Source: Bacteroidales bacterium (GTDB lineage: Bacteria > Bacteroidota > Bacteroidia > Bacteroidales > UBA4181). From it: a DNA stretch of 57,112 bases. Location of the stretch: assembly GCA_031265445.1 (NCBI GenBank), contig JAISCQ010000045.1:1-57112 (forward strand), in the 5' to 3' direction. The translations under genes and the position numbers were made by a program. Of the stretch, positions 47,676 through 55,946 are shown one piece after another. Under the pieces are notes generated by a model. That model was not told the origin of the DNA. It made no database searches and worked only from the letters and a program-made list of their open reading frames with translations. Position 1 is the first letter of the stretch. Each line of letters opens with the position of its first letter.

Positions 47676-47815
47676 TGTCCGCATGGCTCGCCAAGCCACT
47701 TGGCATTGCTCGACGGAACCAAGGTGTGGTTCAGCAGGCGACCGGTCGCGCTATGCCACCGCTTTCGAACAAAACTATCTCGAAGACGAGGGATACGGAC
47801 AAGGTGTATTTTTTA
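47676..47815 (+). repeat. Degenerate direct repeat, copy 2, with gene-end remnant
   Basis: Second copy of the repeat above. In one frame it ends RYATAFEQNYLEDEGYGQGV and FFIWPK before a stop at about 47829, which looks like a true protein C terminus. No start for it exists nearby. Both copies therefore look like decayed ends of one gene family. Confidence 0.65.
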
Positions 47816-47827
47816 TATGGCCAAAAT

Positions 47828-47846
47828 AAACAAACAAACAAACAAA
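47828..47846 (+). repeat. Short AAAC tetranucleotide tract
   Basis: Four AAAC units plus AAA, ending 18 bases before the ATG of the first double-glycine protein. This is a slippage-prone tract in the leader or promoter region. Confidence 0.7.
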
Positions 47847-47864
47847 TTTAAAATTTGAGTTAGG

Positions 47865-48374
47865 ATGAAAACGTTAAGTAAAAAAAGTTTTGCAGTTTTA
47901 GAACAGGAATTTCCGGTTCTAAAAGAAAATCAACTTACAGAAATTGTCGGTGGTCAAGACTCGTACTCTTTTACTGTCGCAAATGGCACATTTGTCAACT
48001 ATTATCACGAGGATGGTAACTATTCGGTTTATTACCCATCAGATGGAGGTAGTTCAGTAGTATTTGATGGAGTACATGTAAATGGGAATACATTACCGTT
48101 TCAAGGACAGGACACTGCTTGTCAATTGAATGGACAAATACGGGTTGGTTCTGAATACGCCTCATATTTTACATTGGAGGATACCGTGCACGAGTATGGG
48201 CATTATCTGCAACAACAGGAAATGGGAACATATAAGTATATAAAGGATGTTGGGCTTAATAGTATACAAACTGTATATGAATCCGATCACAGTTCGCAAT
48301 GGTATGAGCAAGATGCAACTCAAAGAGGAAATGATTATATGAATCAATACTACCCAGGTTATTATTATTATTAA
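47865..48374 (+). CDS. Double-glycine-leader protein with HExxH metallopeptidase motif, copy A
   Basis: 169 residues. Residues 1-30 form a bacteriocin-type leader: MKTLSKKSF, EFPV at 15-18, and IVGG at 27-30 just before the likely cleavage. The 139-residue remainder has TVHEYGHYLQQQEMG (H109-E110-H113) and a downstream WYEQDATQRG with E148 as possible third zinc ligand, so a gluzincin-like peptidase is plausible. The tail is Tyr-rich (QYYPGYYYY). No signal peptide. The leader implies processing and export by a C39 ABC transporter like that at 53609-55831. This cargo is much larger than a usual peptide. Strongly AT-rich. Confidence 0.75.
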   Translation: MKTLSKKSFAVLEQEFPVLKENQLTEIVGGQDSYSFTVANGTFVNYYHEDGNYSVYYPSDGGSSVVFDGVHVNGNTLPFQGQDTACQLNGQIRVGSEYASYFTLEDTVHEYGHYLQQQEMGTYKYIKDVGLNSIQTVYESDHSSQWYEQDATQRGNDYMNQYYPGYYYY

Positions 48375-48419
48375 CAACAGAGGTTAAATGATTTGCATTT
48401 TAGATTTGCATTTTACGAT

Positions 48420-48454
48420 AATAACAGAGGTTTTCTCCAAAAATCTCTGTTATT
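48420..48454 (+). terminator. Hairpin after the first double-glycine gene
   Basis: AATAACAGAG and CTCTGTTATT pair around a 15-base loop. No T run, so it may be a weak terminator or an mRNA end. Confidence 0.5.
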
Positions 48455-48502
48455 ATTGAACGACAGAAAAACAAATTTTAATGTAATTATGTGCCAGTCA
48501 AA

Positions 48503-49672
48503 ATGAAGCGTGCAGGTCACTTTTTTATATTACTAATTTTCGCTGGCAGTGTTACCGGTTGCGAAGGAACTATTCCCACCCATATACAATTCCCAGGAAA
48601 AGATTCAGTAGTTATCGACGGGAAATTTAGTATGCCTTCCGTAAGTGAAAGCCCGTATCTGGCCATCTGGGTTAATCCGTCTCTCAGCACATCATATATT
48701 TCAGACTCTATCCCAACCCAACGTCGTCCATTGCGTGGTGGGCCGGGATATAATTTTCTCATTAAAAAGATGTTGTTAGAAAAAGGAATTATAAGTTTCG
48801 AATATAAGAGTCAGAGAGACAGCATTGTGCTTGCCGGATCGAAATATCCAAGCGCTACGATGCACACCAAAGCCCAAGATCTTGAGATGGCGATATCGCT
48901 TATCTGTTCAAAAAAAAAGCTGAAAAAGAAAAAAATCATATTGATCGGATGCAGTGAAGGCGGTGCATCCGCTACTATTGCTGCATCTAAAGAACGTAAA
49001 ATTCAAGGGTTGGTTTTGATCGGTACTCCGGGGGTGAAAGGAAGCATTTTTTTGGATTATCAAGGTAAATGTGCTGATACTCTTCGGTGTGGTACATTTG
49101 GTATTCCTGAATTTTATAATATGGTATATTCTACAGTCACTTTTCAAGAAAAATTTGATAATGATTTGTATGGATTTTCTCGTTTTAGGGATTCCTGTTC
49201 ATTTCCTTTGAGGAAGATACTGAATAAAAATCTGGAATCAGGGATAAATTATACATCCAATGCACAAGATGTGATGCAATATATAAATAGTAAATGGGAA
49301 AAAGAAAAATCCCAAAAAACAGATGATCTGGAACTAAGTGAGATCCTGAAAGATTTTAATGCATATTGTCAAATGTTTGGAGCAATCCAATATATCCAAC
49401 CACAGCAAATAGAGTTATATACATGGAATCCGGATTTGTATTTTCCAAAGATAACATGTCCGGTAATCGTTGTATATGGGACGAAAGATCGACAATTAGA
49501 ATATAAATCAAGTATGGAAAATATTAAAAGATTACTTGCTGAAGGTGGCAATCAAAATTTTACAGAACTGGTGTTTCAGAATCGCGATCATATTTTGCAG
49601 CACCCTCACAACAGACCTCCACTTGAAGAAAATGACTTAGAACCTGTTATAGATTGGATCAGTCGATTATAA
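48503..49672 (+). CDS. Alpha/beta-hydrolase lipoprotein
   Basis: 389 residues from the ATG at 48503. The lipoprotein signal ends VTGC near residue 20. GPGYNFLIKKMLLEKGIISFEYK is an oxyanion-hole strand. The nucleophile elbow is IGCSEGGAS (Ser in GCSEG), the acid is in VYGTKDRQLEY and the His in NRDHILQHPH, so the triad appears complete. The nearest families are dienelactone hydrolase/acyl-peptide-type esterases. It is anchored in the envelope and follows the double-glycine gene in the same direction. A link to protection or maturation of the exported protein is only inferred. Confidence 0.78.
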   Translation: MKRAGHFFILLIFAGSVTGCEGTIPTHIQFPGKDSVVIDGKFSMPSVSESPYLAIWVNPSLSTSYISDSIPTQRRPLRGGPGYNFLIKKMLLEKGIISFEYKSQRDSIVLAGSKYPSATMHTKAQDLEMAISLICSKKKLKKKKIILIGCSEGGASATIAASKERKIQGLVLIGTPGVKGSIFLDYQGKCADTLRCGTFGIPEFYNMVYSTVTFQEKFDNDLYGFSRFRDSCSFPLRKILNKNLESGINYTSNAQDVMQYINSKWEKEKSQKTDDLELSEILKDFNAYCQMFGAIQYIQPQQIELYTWNPDLYFPKITCPVIVVYGTKDRQLEYKSSMENIKRLLAEGGNQNFTELVFQNRDHILQHPHNRPPLEENDLEPVIDWISRL

Positions 49673-49687
49673 TTTTAATTTTCCAAC

Positions 49688-50713
49688 ATGAACCATACAA
49701 ACGCCAATATTATAGATTTAACCTCAAAATTAATTCCTGTAGCAACAGGTAAAATTCCATTAGGATTGCTGGATGGCAGAATGGGTTATTGCATCTATTT
49801 TTTTGAATTGGCAACAATCTTGAAAAATAGCCAATACAAAAAAATAGCAGAAAAGTTGTTAGATACAATTTGTAAGGAGGTTACTCACCACCTGCCATTG
49901 AATATCGAAAATGGCCTGGTCGGTATAGGATGCGGCATCCACCATTTACTACAGGAAAAGCATATTGGCGGGAATGAAAATGACATTCTTGAAAAATTTG
50001 ATATTCCCGTCTTCAAGGCATTATCCTTCACCGAAAAAAAGCCTCCGCTTGACATGAGAATCAAGACCCAATTGCTTTATTACTTGTCGGTCAGGTATCA
50101 AGTCCAAAAAGAAACAAGCGATAAGGAATATATTTTCAGGGAATTGGTTTATAATATACTTAATTCATTTACTTTGCTTCCGGGAGAATTGTGGGAAGAA
50201 CCGTATTCTTTTTCCATTCAATATCGCCTTCCATTTTTTCTATATTCATTAGGCCAGATAGCCGGATTCGAAATTTTTCGACACAAGGTGAAAAAAATAG
50301 TTGATGAAATAACCCCAAAAGTTATTTCATTTATGCCTGTATCACATGCTCACAGGTTGTTTCTGGTGCTGGGCATGCATAACGTCAACAAAATAATCCA
50401 TCAGCCATCATGGGATCATCACATACAGTTGCTCAAACGCGAAATAGACATCAACCATATTTTAACAAATGAGTTAAGAGATCAAAATGTTTTCCTGTTA
50501 AATGGACTAAGCGGTATTTTGTTCTTATTATCTACATATAACCACATGGTTGGCGACGATGAAAAGATATTTTTTGATACTGATGTTGTGCGGGAAAAAA
50601 TAATATCATCTACCGTTTGGTCAAAGTTTTTAAATGATGATCTGTTTTTTAAAGCAAACAGTAATATGAATGGTTTTTGTAGTATAGCGTTAACCTTGTT
50701 GCAGAAAAATTGA
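49688..50713 (+). CDS. LanC-like (lanthionine synthetase C-like) protein
   Basis: 341 residues. The repeated Gly-rich helical turns of a LanC-type alpha/alpha barrel appear as PLGLLDGRMGYCIYFFELA (about 25-43), NGLVGIGCGIHHLL, NGLSGILFLLS and NMNGFCSIALTLL near the end. The Cys-His zinc site of true LanC cyclases is not complete: only one late Cys (NGFCSIAL) is at a suitable place. It is probably a divergent member of the LanC-like proteins found in Bacteroidetes natural-product clusters. The substrate is unknown. It starts 15 bp after the hydrolase and overlaps the next start (TGATG). Confidence 0.65.
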   Translation: MNHTNANIIDLTSKLIPVATGKIPLGLLDGRMGYCIYFFELATILKNSQYKKIAEKLLDTICKEVTHHLPLNIENGLVGIGCGIHHLLQEKHIGGNENDILEKFDIPVFKALSFTEKKPPLDMRIKTQLLYYLSVRYQVQKETSDKEYIFRELVYNILNSFTLLPGELWEEPYSFSIQYRLPFFLYSLGQIAGFEIFRHKVKKIVDEITPKVISFMPVSHAHRLFLVLGMHNVNKIIHQPSWDHHIQLLKREIDINHILTNELRDQNVFLLNGLSGILFLLSTYNHMVGDDEKIFFDTDVVREKIISSTVWSKFLNDDLFFKANSNMNGFCSIALTLLQKN

Positions 50714-51018
50714 TGGCTATGATAAAGTTTTTCATTATTTTTATTTTGTTATATTCTTTTGTTCCCTTATTCTTCCAATTTGTTTTTGGTTTTAAGGCAA
50801 TCGAACAACCTAAGCCAAAATTAAGTTTGCGCAAAGTCTGTATGTTTAGCGCATTATTATTAGTTGTTTCTTTTGGCATCCATTTTTGGAGCGCAACTAA
50901 GGTAAGAGATGGTTTGGCATCATTGGCAATTTTAGCGTTTGATGCGTTCATAGCGCTATTTACAGTCCTCATAATGATTGTCCAGATGATTGTTAAAAAA
51001 ATTAAATATAGAAAATGA
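50713..51018 (+). CDS. Small membrane protein
   Basis: 101 residues from the ATG overlapping the LanC-like stop. Three hydrophobic helices (about 4-26, 42-61 and 72-94), with a short basic tail KKIKYRK. No family is recognised. The four-gene overlap run suggests it belongs to the same cluster as its neighbours. Confidence 0.6.
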   Translation: MAMIKFFIIFILLYSFVPLFFQFVFGFKAIEQPKPKLSLRKVCMFSALLLVVSFGIHFWSATKVRDGLASLAILAFDAFIALFTVLIMIVQMIVKKIKYRK

Positions 51019-51806
51019 AAATAGATTTAACCGATGTTACCTTTTTAATACTTGTCCGCCTCGATTCGGTGGAAAGACTGGAAAATACCGTCTCCGTGGT
51101 TTCCTTTTTGTATAAAAAATACAATACACATATCATGATTTTGGAGGTCTCGGCTTACAATAATGGGATATTAAAAAATGTGTTGAAAAATAAGATAGAA
51201 TATATATATTACAAGGATTCCGATGTAATTTTTCATAAAACCAGGTTTTATAATATGATGACCAAAAGAGTAAAAACACCTGTCCTCGCTTTATGGGATG
51301 CCGATGTAATTGCTGATTATAGGCAAATAGAGGATTCGATATCAAAATTACGAAATGGCGATGCAGATATTGTTTTTCCTTATGATGGTTTTTTGGATGT
51401 ATCCATGATTATCCGAAATCTTTATTTACAAAAAAAAAATGTGAAATTATTGCATCATTATAAGGAATGGATGGATTTGAAATATGGTTCAAACTTTATA
51501 GGTGGAGCATTCTTTGCGAATAAAGAAAAATACATCAATGCAGGAATGGAAAATGAAAATTTTTATGGTTGGGGAAATGCAGACTATGAGCGTTTTCATC
51601 GATGGGAAAAATTAAAATATAAAATACACAGAAGCAAAGGAGCACTTTATCATCTTTCGCATCCTCGTGATTTAAATGGAAAATACCGTTCAACTCAGCA
51701 GTATCAAACGACTGTCAATTATCTTCAAAAAACAATAGCCAGTTCCGATAGTGAAATATTGAATGACATTTCCTTATTTAACGCATCAGAAGAAATTCTG
51801 TCTTAA
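51015..51806 (+). CDS. Family-2-like glycosyltransferase with galactosyltransferase C-domain
   Basis: 263 residues, overlapping the previous stop by four bases. It begins with a GT-A fold: VTFLILVRLDSVERLENT, then VLALWDADVIADY (a DxD-type metal site) and a mobile loop. Then comes FYGWGNADYERFHRWEKLKY, the Glyco_transf_7C signature (W-G-x-D/E-x-x-x). It transfers a hexose onto an acceptor that may be a peptide or a glycan. Such genes accompany double-glycine natural-product precursors in other Bacteroidetes. AT-rich. Confidence 0.75.
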   Translation: MKIDLTDVTFLILVRLDSVERLENTVSVVSFLYKKYNTHIMILEVSAYNNGILKNVLKNKIEYIYYKDSDVIFHKTRFYNMMTKRVKTPVLALWDADVIADYRQIEDSISKLRNGDADIVFPYDGFLDVSMIIRNLYLQKKNVKLLHHYKEWMDLKYGSNFIGGAFFANKEKYINAGMENENFYGWGNADYERFHRWEKLKYKIHRSKGALYHLSHPRDLNGKYRSTQQYQTTVNYLQKTIASSDSEILNDISLFNASEEILS

Positions 51807-51900
51807 ACGGTATAAACCCTGGTGGATGATCAACCAAAAAATCAGAGAATCATTACGCTATAACTTACAATTATATAGATTTCTAAGTAATTGACATTGA

Positions 51901-52782
51901 ATGATGCGTCTTAATTTTGCAATTTACACTTCATATCCTAAACATTATGAAGGCTATATACGCGAGTCGCTCAAAGATATGGGGCTGTCGGATGATGCAT
52001 CGGATAGCAATTCTCTGTCCTTTTTTATGGATTACTCCGGTTACGTGTTGTGCTTCCATGCGAAAGACGCGAATGCTTTATTCAGTATCAAAGGCAGGAA
52101 ATACAAAATAATTTTACTTTCACATCAGTTATTACCCGTTGGAGATCGCAGTTTTTTGTCATCGGCAAATGCAGATTATCTTATTTGTAACGGGAGTCAG
52201 AAACTTATAGAAAACCTTGGACTGGTCGGAGTAAAACATATCTGTAACGCGGGCTTTTTTCCTACGATGTACACTTCGTCAGGGAACAGAGACTCAAAGT
52301 CTGTATTTGTGCAAATGACAACAGATAGGGAAGGCAAAGAGTATGGTTCGACATTTACTCGAAATTCTTTGTGTCTTTGGTTATTGGACAAAGGGTATCA
52401 AGTGAATTATTTTGAACATTGCAATCATTTGGACCCGGAGGCTGTTTTCGAAGGGGTTTGCCGAATTAAACCCGGTAAGGATTACATGCAAACCTTGTTA
52501 AGATCAAAGTATTTTATCGGCCACGGAACAACAACACCGCTTACGAACATATTCCATATATGGATAATTATCCAGCTTGATGGTAACCTTATTTCCGATT
52601 TTCACTTTGCCCGCTCCAGCCGAAGGCAACAGCATCTGTCCGAATATGTTGCTTTCTTTAGGAATCATGCTGAAAATTTCTTCGCCGGCCTGTATGAACT
52701 GGTTTTCTGTCAGGAATTTCAAAAACTCTACTTTGCCATCGAAAGGCGCCTTAAAAACATATTTCTGTTCCCATGTTTTTAA
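51901..52782 (+). CDS. Truncated glycosyltransferase-like gene fused to antisense hlyD
   Basis: The first ~216 residues look native (NFAIYTSYPKHYEGY; RKYKIILLSHQLLP; ADYLICNGS; then SKYFIGHGTTTPLTN), a GT-B or CDP-glycerol-transferase-like pattern, followed where homologues would continue with a nucleotide-sugar site. From about 52548 the reading continues only as the antisense of the hlyD gene (overlap 52504-52782), with no protein-like content. Its natural C terminus is therefore missing. The first part is probably non-functional as it stands. Confidence 0.55.
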   Translation: MMRLNFAIYTSYPKHYEGYIRESLKDMGLSDDASDSNSLSFFMDYSGYVLCFHAKDANALFSIKGRKYKIILLSHQLLPVGDRSFLSSANADYLICNGSQKLIENLGLVGVKHICNAGFFPTMYTSSGNRDSKSVFVQMTTDREGKEYGSTFTRNSLCLWLLDKGYQVNYFEHCNHLDPEAVFEGVCRIKPGKDYMQTLLRSKYFIGHGTTTPLTNIFHIWIIIQLDGNLISDFHFARSSRRQQHLSEYVAFFRNHAENFFAGLYELVFCQEFQKLYFAIERRLKNIFLFPCF

Positions 52783-53652
52783 ATTGTCGTTCAATTTGTG
52801 GAAAGAAGAAAGCAAATCCAGTTGCAGTTTCTGTTCCTTTTCCCGTTGTTCCACGCTCAACTGACTCAGCCTGTTTTGGCTCTCCATGATCTGCATTTTG
52901 ATCGTTGAAAGTTCCTTTTTCCGGTTTTGTTCTTCCTGCTTTAATCCCAGATATTCGCTTTTACGCTGATCTTTTTCCCAATCGGCAATAACCTGGTTAT
53001 CTTCAATATTTTTTAAGTAGTACTTATCAAACCATTGTTTTGCTATTTCCATCCGTAACCGGGTAGTTTCCAGTATCTCCTCACTTTCTTCGAGTAGCTT
53101 TTCTTTCCACCGGATATCGTCCGAAAGCATCCTCCGCTGCTTTTCAAAAACATTGTCCGTCTCATGTTCATACTTGCTTTTCAGCGCTACAAAAAATGTA
53201 TAGTAATCCAGGTTCAGATCGCCCAGTGAAATCTTCTCGGGAAACAGGCCAGTCGAACCGGACAATGGTTTATTAGGATCAAATTGATTGACAAGCGCTA
53301 TGACCTTTTTTACATCCCCGGTGACGGCAGAATTTTGAATAACGGCGATATACTCCCCCTTTTCAACCTCGTCACGGGCTTTGAAAAACAGGTTCTGTAT
53401 GTTTCCAGAAACATTTGCCACAAGCCGTACCGGTGCATTGCTCGAATTGATCTTGATCTGGCCTGAAACGGTGTCGGGATACCGGATGATATATCCGAAA
53501 AGAAAAAGCAAAGCGCTAAAAACTACCACCGCAACAGCCACCCAGCGGCCAAAGGTCATGGGCATGCGCTCTACAATATCCACAATCTCATCGCTCCGCG
53601 GCGAAGACTCATTCTCCCTGTGCAGGTTCTTTTTCTTCCATATCCAACTCAT
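52504..53652 (-). CDS. HlyD-family secretion adaptor, C-terminally truncated
   Basis: 382 residues, of which about 1-367 are native. A cytoplasmic tail precedes a membrane helix (about 38-57, FGRWVAVAVVVFSALLFLFG). Then come the first lipoyl half with VRLVANVSGNIQNLFFKARDEVEKGEY, a long coiled coil (about 140-300), the second lipoyl half FKAPFDGKVEFLKFL, and a beta barrel part that ends abruptly at IKLDNYPYMEY. The next ~15 residues (VRKRCCCSVADKIL) read into the neighbouring gene. Homologues carry some 50-80 more residues. Its start overlaps the end of the C39 ABC gene by 44 bp, so both form one exporter. Confidence 0.82.
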   Translation of the reverse strand: MSWIWKKKNLHRENESSPRSDEIVDIVERMPMTFGRWVAVAVVVFSALLFLFGYIIRYPDTVSGQIKINSSNAPVRLVANVSGNIQNLFFKARDEVEKGEYIAVIQNSAVTGDVKKVIALVNQFDPNKPLSGSTGLFPEKISLGDLNLDYYTFFVALKSKYEHETDNVFEKQRRMLSDDIRWKEKLLEESEEILETTRLRMEIAKQWFDKYYLKNIEDNQVIADWEKDQRKSEYLGLKQEEQNRKKELSTIKMQIMESQNRLSQLSVEQREKEQKLQLDLLSSFHKLNDNLKTWEQKYVFKAPFDGKVEFLKFLTENQFIQAGEEIFSMIPKESNIFGQMLLPSAGAGKVKIGNKVTIKLDNYPYMEYVRKRCCCSVADKIL

Positions 53653-55831
53653 ACTGGCTTTGTATCAATTCGTAATAATGCCTCTTGTCCCTCATCAACG
53701 ATTTATGGTTACCAACTTCTGCGACCATCCCCGATTTCATCACGATAATCTGGTCGGCTTTCCTGACGGTACTCAGGCGATGGGCGACCACAATCACGGT
53801 CCTGTTTTGAAAAACATTGTTCAGGGCCTTCACGATCTTCTGTTCATTAATTGTATCCAATGCATTGGTTGCTTCGTCCAGAAACAGGTAGTCGGGTTGT
53901 TTGTATAAGGCCCGCGCTATCAGCAGACGTTGACGTTGGCCTCCACTCAAACCCCGTCCCATTTCCCCGATCATAGTCTGGTATCCCTGAGGCATGGCCT
54001 CTATCTCGCGTGATATATTGGCCACTTCAACTGCTTGTTGCAGCGCTTTGTAATCAATATTCTCATCGTTCAGTACAATATTGTTTTGTACGGTATCATT
54101 AAACAGTTTTCCGTCCTGCATGACACACCCGCATTTTGCGCGCCACTGTCTCAGGCTGATGTTGTTGATGTTCATCTCGCCAATACATATCTCGCCATAG
54201 GAAGGCAGGTACAACCGGAGCAGCAATTTAAGCAGTGTCGATTTTCCGCAACCGCTGTCGCCGACAATGGCAGTAACCTTTCCTTCGGGAATGGTGAGGA
54301 ATATATTTTTGAGCACCAGCGGGGCATGAGGCGAATATTGGAAAGCAAGGTTCTTTACATGCAAGCTTTTGTTCTCGGGCAACTCCAAGCTGTTCGAAAC
54401 TTTCGCGGAAGTATCGTCCTCGTCTTTCAGTTGGTGGATTTCATTGATTCGCAGGAAACTTATCCTGGCATATTGGGCTGACTGGATGAACCCCACTAAT
54501 TGGGCAACCGGTCCATTGAGCATACCAATAATGAACTGTGTAGAGATCATTACCCCAAATGTAATTTCGCCATGAATGACCGCTATGGCACAGTAGAAAG
54601 TAACTGAAAGGTTTTGCATGCCATTGATAAATTGTGCGCCCAATGCTTGTGCATTATTAACCTTCAGCACTTTAAGGCTCAACCGGTACAACCTTGCCTG
54701 TAAAGCTTCCCATTTCCACCGCTTGATATCTTCGTAGTTGTTGATTTTTATTTCCTGTACGTTTCCGATGGTTTCCACCCAATAACTCTGGTTTTTGGCG
54801 TTGAGTTCGAAATATTCCCAGTCCAATTTCTTACGTATGCCAAGAAAAACGAGAATCCATGTGACATACAAAAAACTTCCTGCAATGAAAATAAAGAATA
54901 TGTTGGCATTGTATATCAACAGGATCACGCTGAAAACGAGAAAGGTAATAGCCGAAAAAACCATCCCCAACGAATTGTTCATCACAAAACCCCGGATGCG
55001 TTCATGATCGTATGCCCGTTGAAGGATATCGCCTACCAGCTTGTTTTCGAAAAAGGTGACGGGAAGTTTCATCAGTTTGATCAGGTAGTCTGATATCAGG
55101 GAAATGTTCACCCTGGTGGAAACGTGCAGCAATACCCAATCGCGCAGCACATTGGACAAGGTTATACTGAGTAACAGCATCACATTAGCAATCAGCATCA
55201 GGTGGATAAACGATACATCCCCTGTGTAGATGCCGATATCGATCACCGATTTGGATATGAACGGGAGAAATGCCTGTAATGCGGTTGCAATAAGCATAAT
55301 GGCGAACAATATGGCAAAGGCTCTTTTGTATGGCACAAAATATCCCAGGATATTTTCAAAAGTCTTCAACTTTTCGATCCGTTCGTGCGCTTCAATCTGT
55401 TTAAAATTTGCCATCGGTTCGAAAACCATCACCACACCATTCTCTTCCCCCGCTTTGTACCATCTTTTTACAAACCGGCCGCGCGGATAGGACAGTAAAC
55501 CCTTTGCCGGGTCGGAGACATATACCTTGTCTTTGTTTACTTTATAGACAACGATAAAGTGGTTGTTGTCCCAATGGATCACGCACGGCAGGATAATCCT
55601 GTCGGCCAAATCATTCACGGTTGCTTTGATGCCGATGGTCCGTAAGCCGATCTTTTCGGCGGCATAGCTGATATCCATAAAGGAAACGCCTTCGCGAGTA
55701 ATCCCGCATAAGTCGCGCAAATATTGCAATGAGTAGTATTTCCCGTAATATTTGGCAATGATTTTCAAGCATGCCGGACCGCAATCCTTCGCATCCATCT
55801 GATACTCACGGGGAAATTGTCTTAACTGCAT
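53609..55831 (-). CDS. C39-peptidase-containing ABC exporter (PCAT)
   Basis: 740 residues. The N-terminal C39 peptidase domain (1-140) has the active Cys in QMDAKDCGPACLKIIAKYYG, His in WDNNHFIVVYKV and Asp in VSDPAKGLLSYP, all needed to cleave double-glycine leaders. Six membrane helices follow (about 165-440). The ATPase domain has Walker A VGDSGCGKST, signature GRGLSGGQRQRLLIARAL, Walker B YLFLDEATNALD and H-loop VAHRLST. It forms a bacteriocin/hemolysin-type exporter with the HlyD adaptor and presumably an outer-membrane TolC-type protein outside the window. It is divergent from the second double-glycine gene. Confidence 0.94.
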   Translation of the reverse strand: MQLRQFPREYQMDAKDCGPACLKIIAKYYGKYYSLQYLRDLCGITREGVSFMDISYAAEKIGLRTIGIKATVNDLADRIILPCVIHWDNNHFIVVYKVNKDKVYVSDPAKGLLSYPRGRFVKRWYKAGEENGVVMVFEPMANFKQIEAHERIEKLKTFENILGYFVPYKRAFAILFAIMLIATALQAFLPFISKSVIDIGIYTGDVSFIHLMLIANVMLLLSITLSNVLRDWVLLHVSTRVNISLISDYLIKLMKLPVTFFENKLVGDILQRAYDHERIRGFVMNNSLGMVFSAITFLVFSVILLIYNANIFFIFIAGSFLYVTWILVFLGIRKKLDWEYFELNAKNQSYWVETIGNVQEIKINNYEDIKRWKWEALQARLYRLSLKVLKVNNAQALGAQFINGMQNLSVTFYCAIAVIHGEITFGVMISTQFIIGMLNGPVAQLVGFIQSAQYARISFLRINEIHQLKDEDDTSAKVSNSLELPENKSLHVKNLAFQYSPHAPLVLKNIFLTIPEGKVTAIVGDSGCGKSTLLKLLLRLYLPSYGEICIGEMNINNISLRQWRAKCGCVMQDGKLFNDTVQNNIVLNDENIDYKALQQAVEVANISREIEAMPQGYQTMIGEMGRGLSGGQRQRLLIARALYKQPDYLFLDEATNALDTINEQKIVKALNNVFQNRTVIVVAHRLSTVRKADQIIVMKSGMVAEVGNHKSLMRDKRHYYELIQSQYELDMEEKEPAQGE

Positions 55832-55845
55832 TTTTGATTTTTTTA

Positions 55846-55853
55846 CAAAAATA
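55846..55853 (-). promoter_or_regulatory. -7 box of the C39 ABC exporter gene
   Basis: Minus-strand TATTTTTG fits TAnnTTTG, about 15 bp before the start at 55831. This gives a very short leader. Confidence 0.4.
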
Positions 55854-55877
55854 AGGAAAAAAAATTATGGATAAGGA

Positions 55878-55905
55878 TTTGATTAAAATTTATTAGCTAT
55901 CTTTG
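55878..55905 (+). promoter_or_regulatory. Promoter of the second double-glycine gene
   Basis: TTTG at 55878-55881 and TATCTTTG at 55898-55905, 16 bp apart. The leader before the ATG at 55947 is about 35 bases. It lies back to back with the exporter promoter. Confidence 0.5.
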
Positions 55906-55946
55906 TGATGTTATATTTTAGTTTCTAATTTTTTATTGTTTTGAAT

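Noticed and set aside
51824-51892. 22-codon ORF between the two glycosyltransferase-like genes
   Set aside because: It is short, without promoter or recognisable family. It could be a micropeptide but there is no support.
52549-52782. Native C terminus of the glycosyltransferase-like protein
   Set aside because: This stretch is the antisense of conserved hlyD sequence, so it is read-through past a junction.
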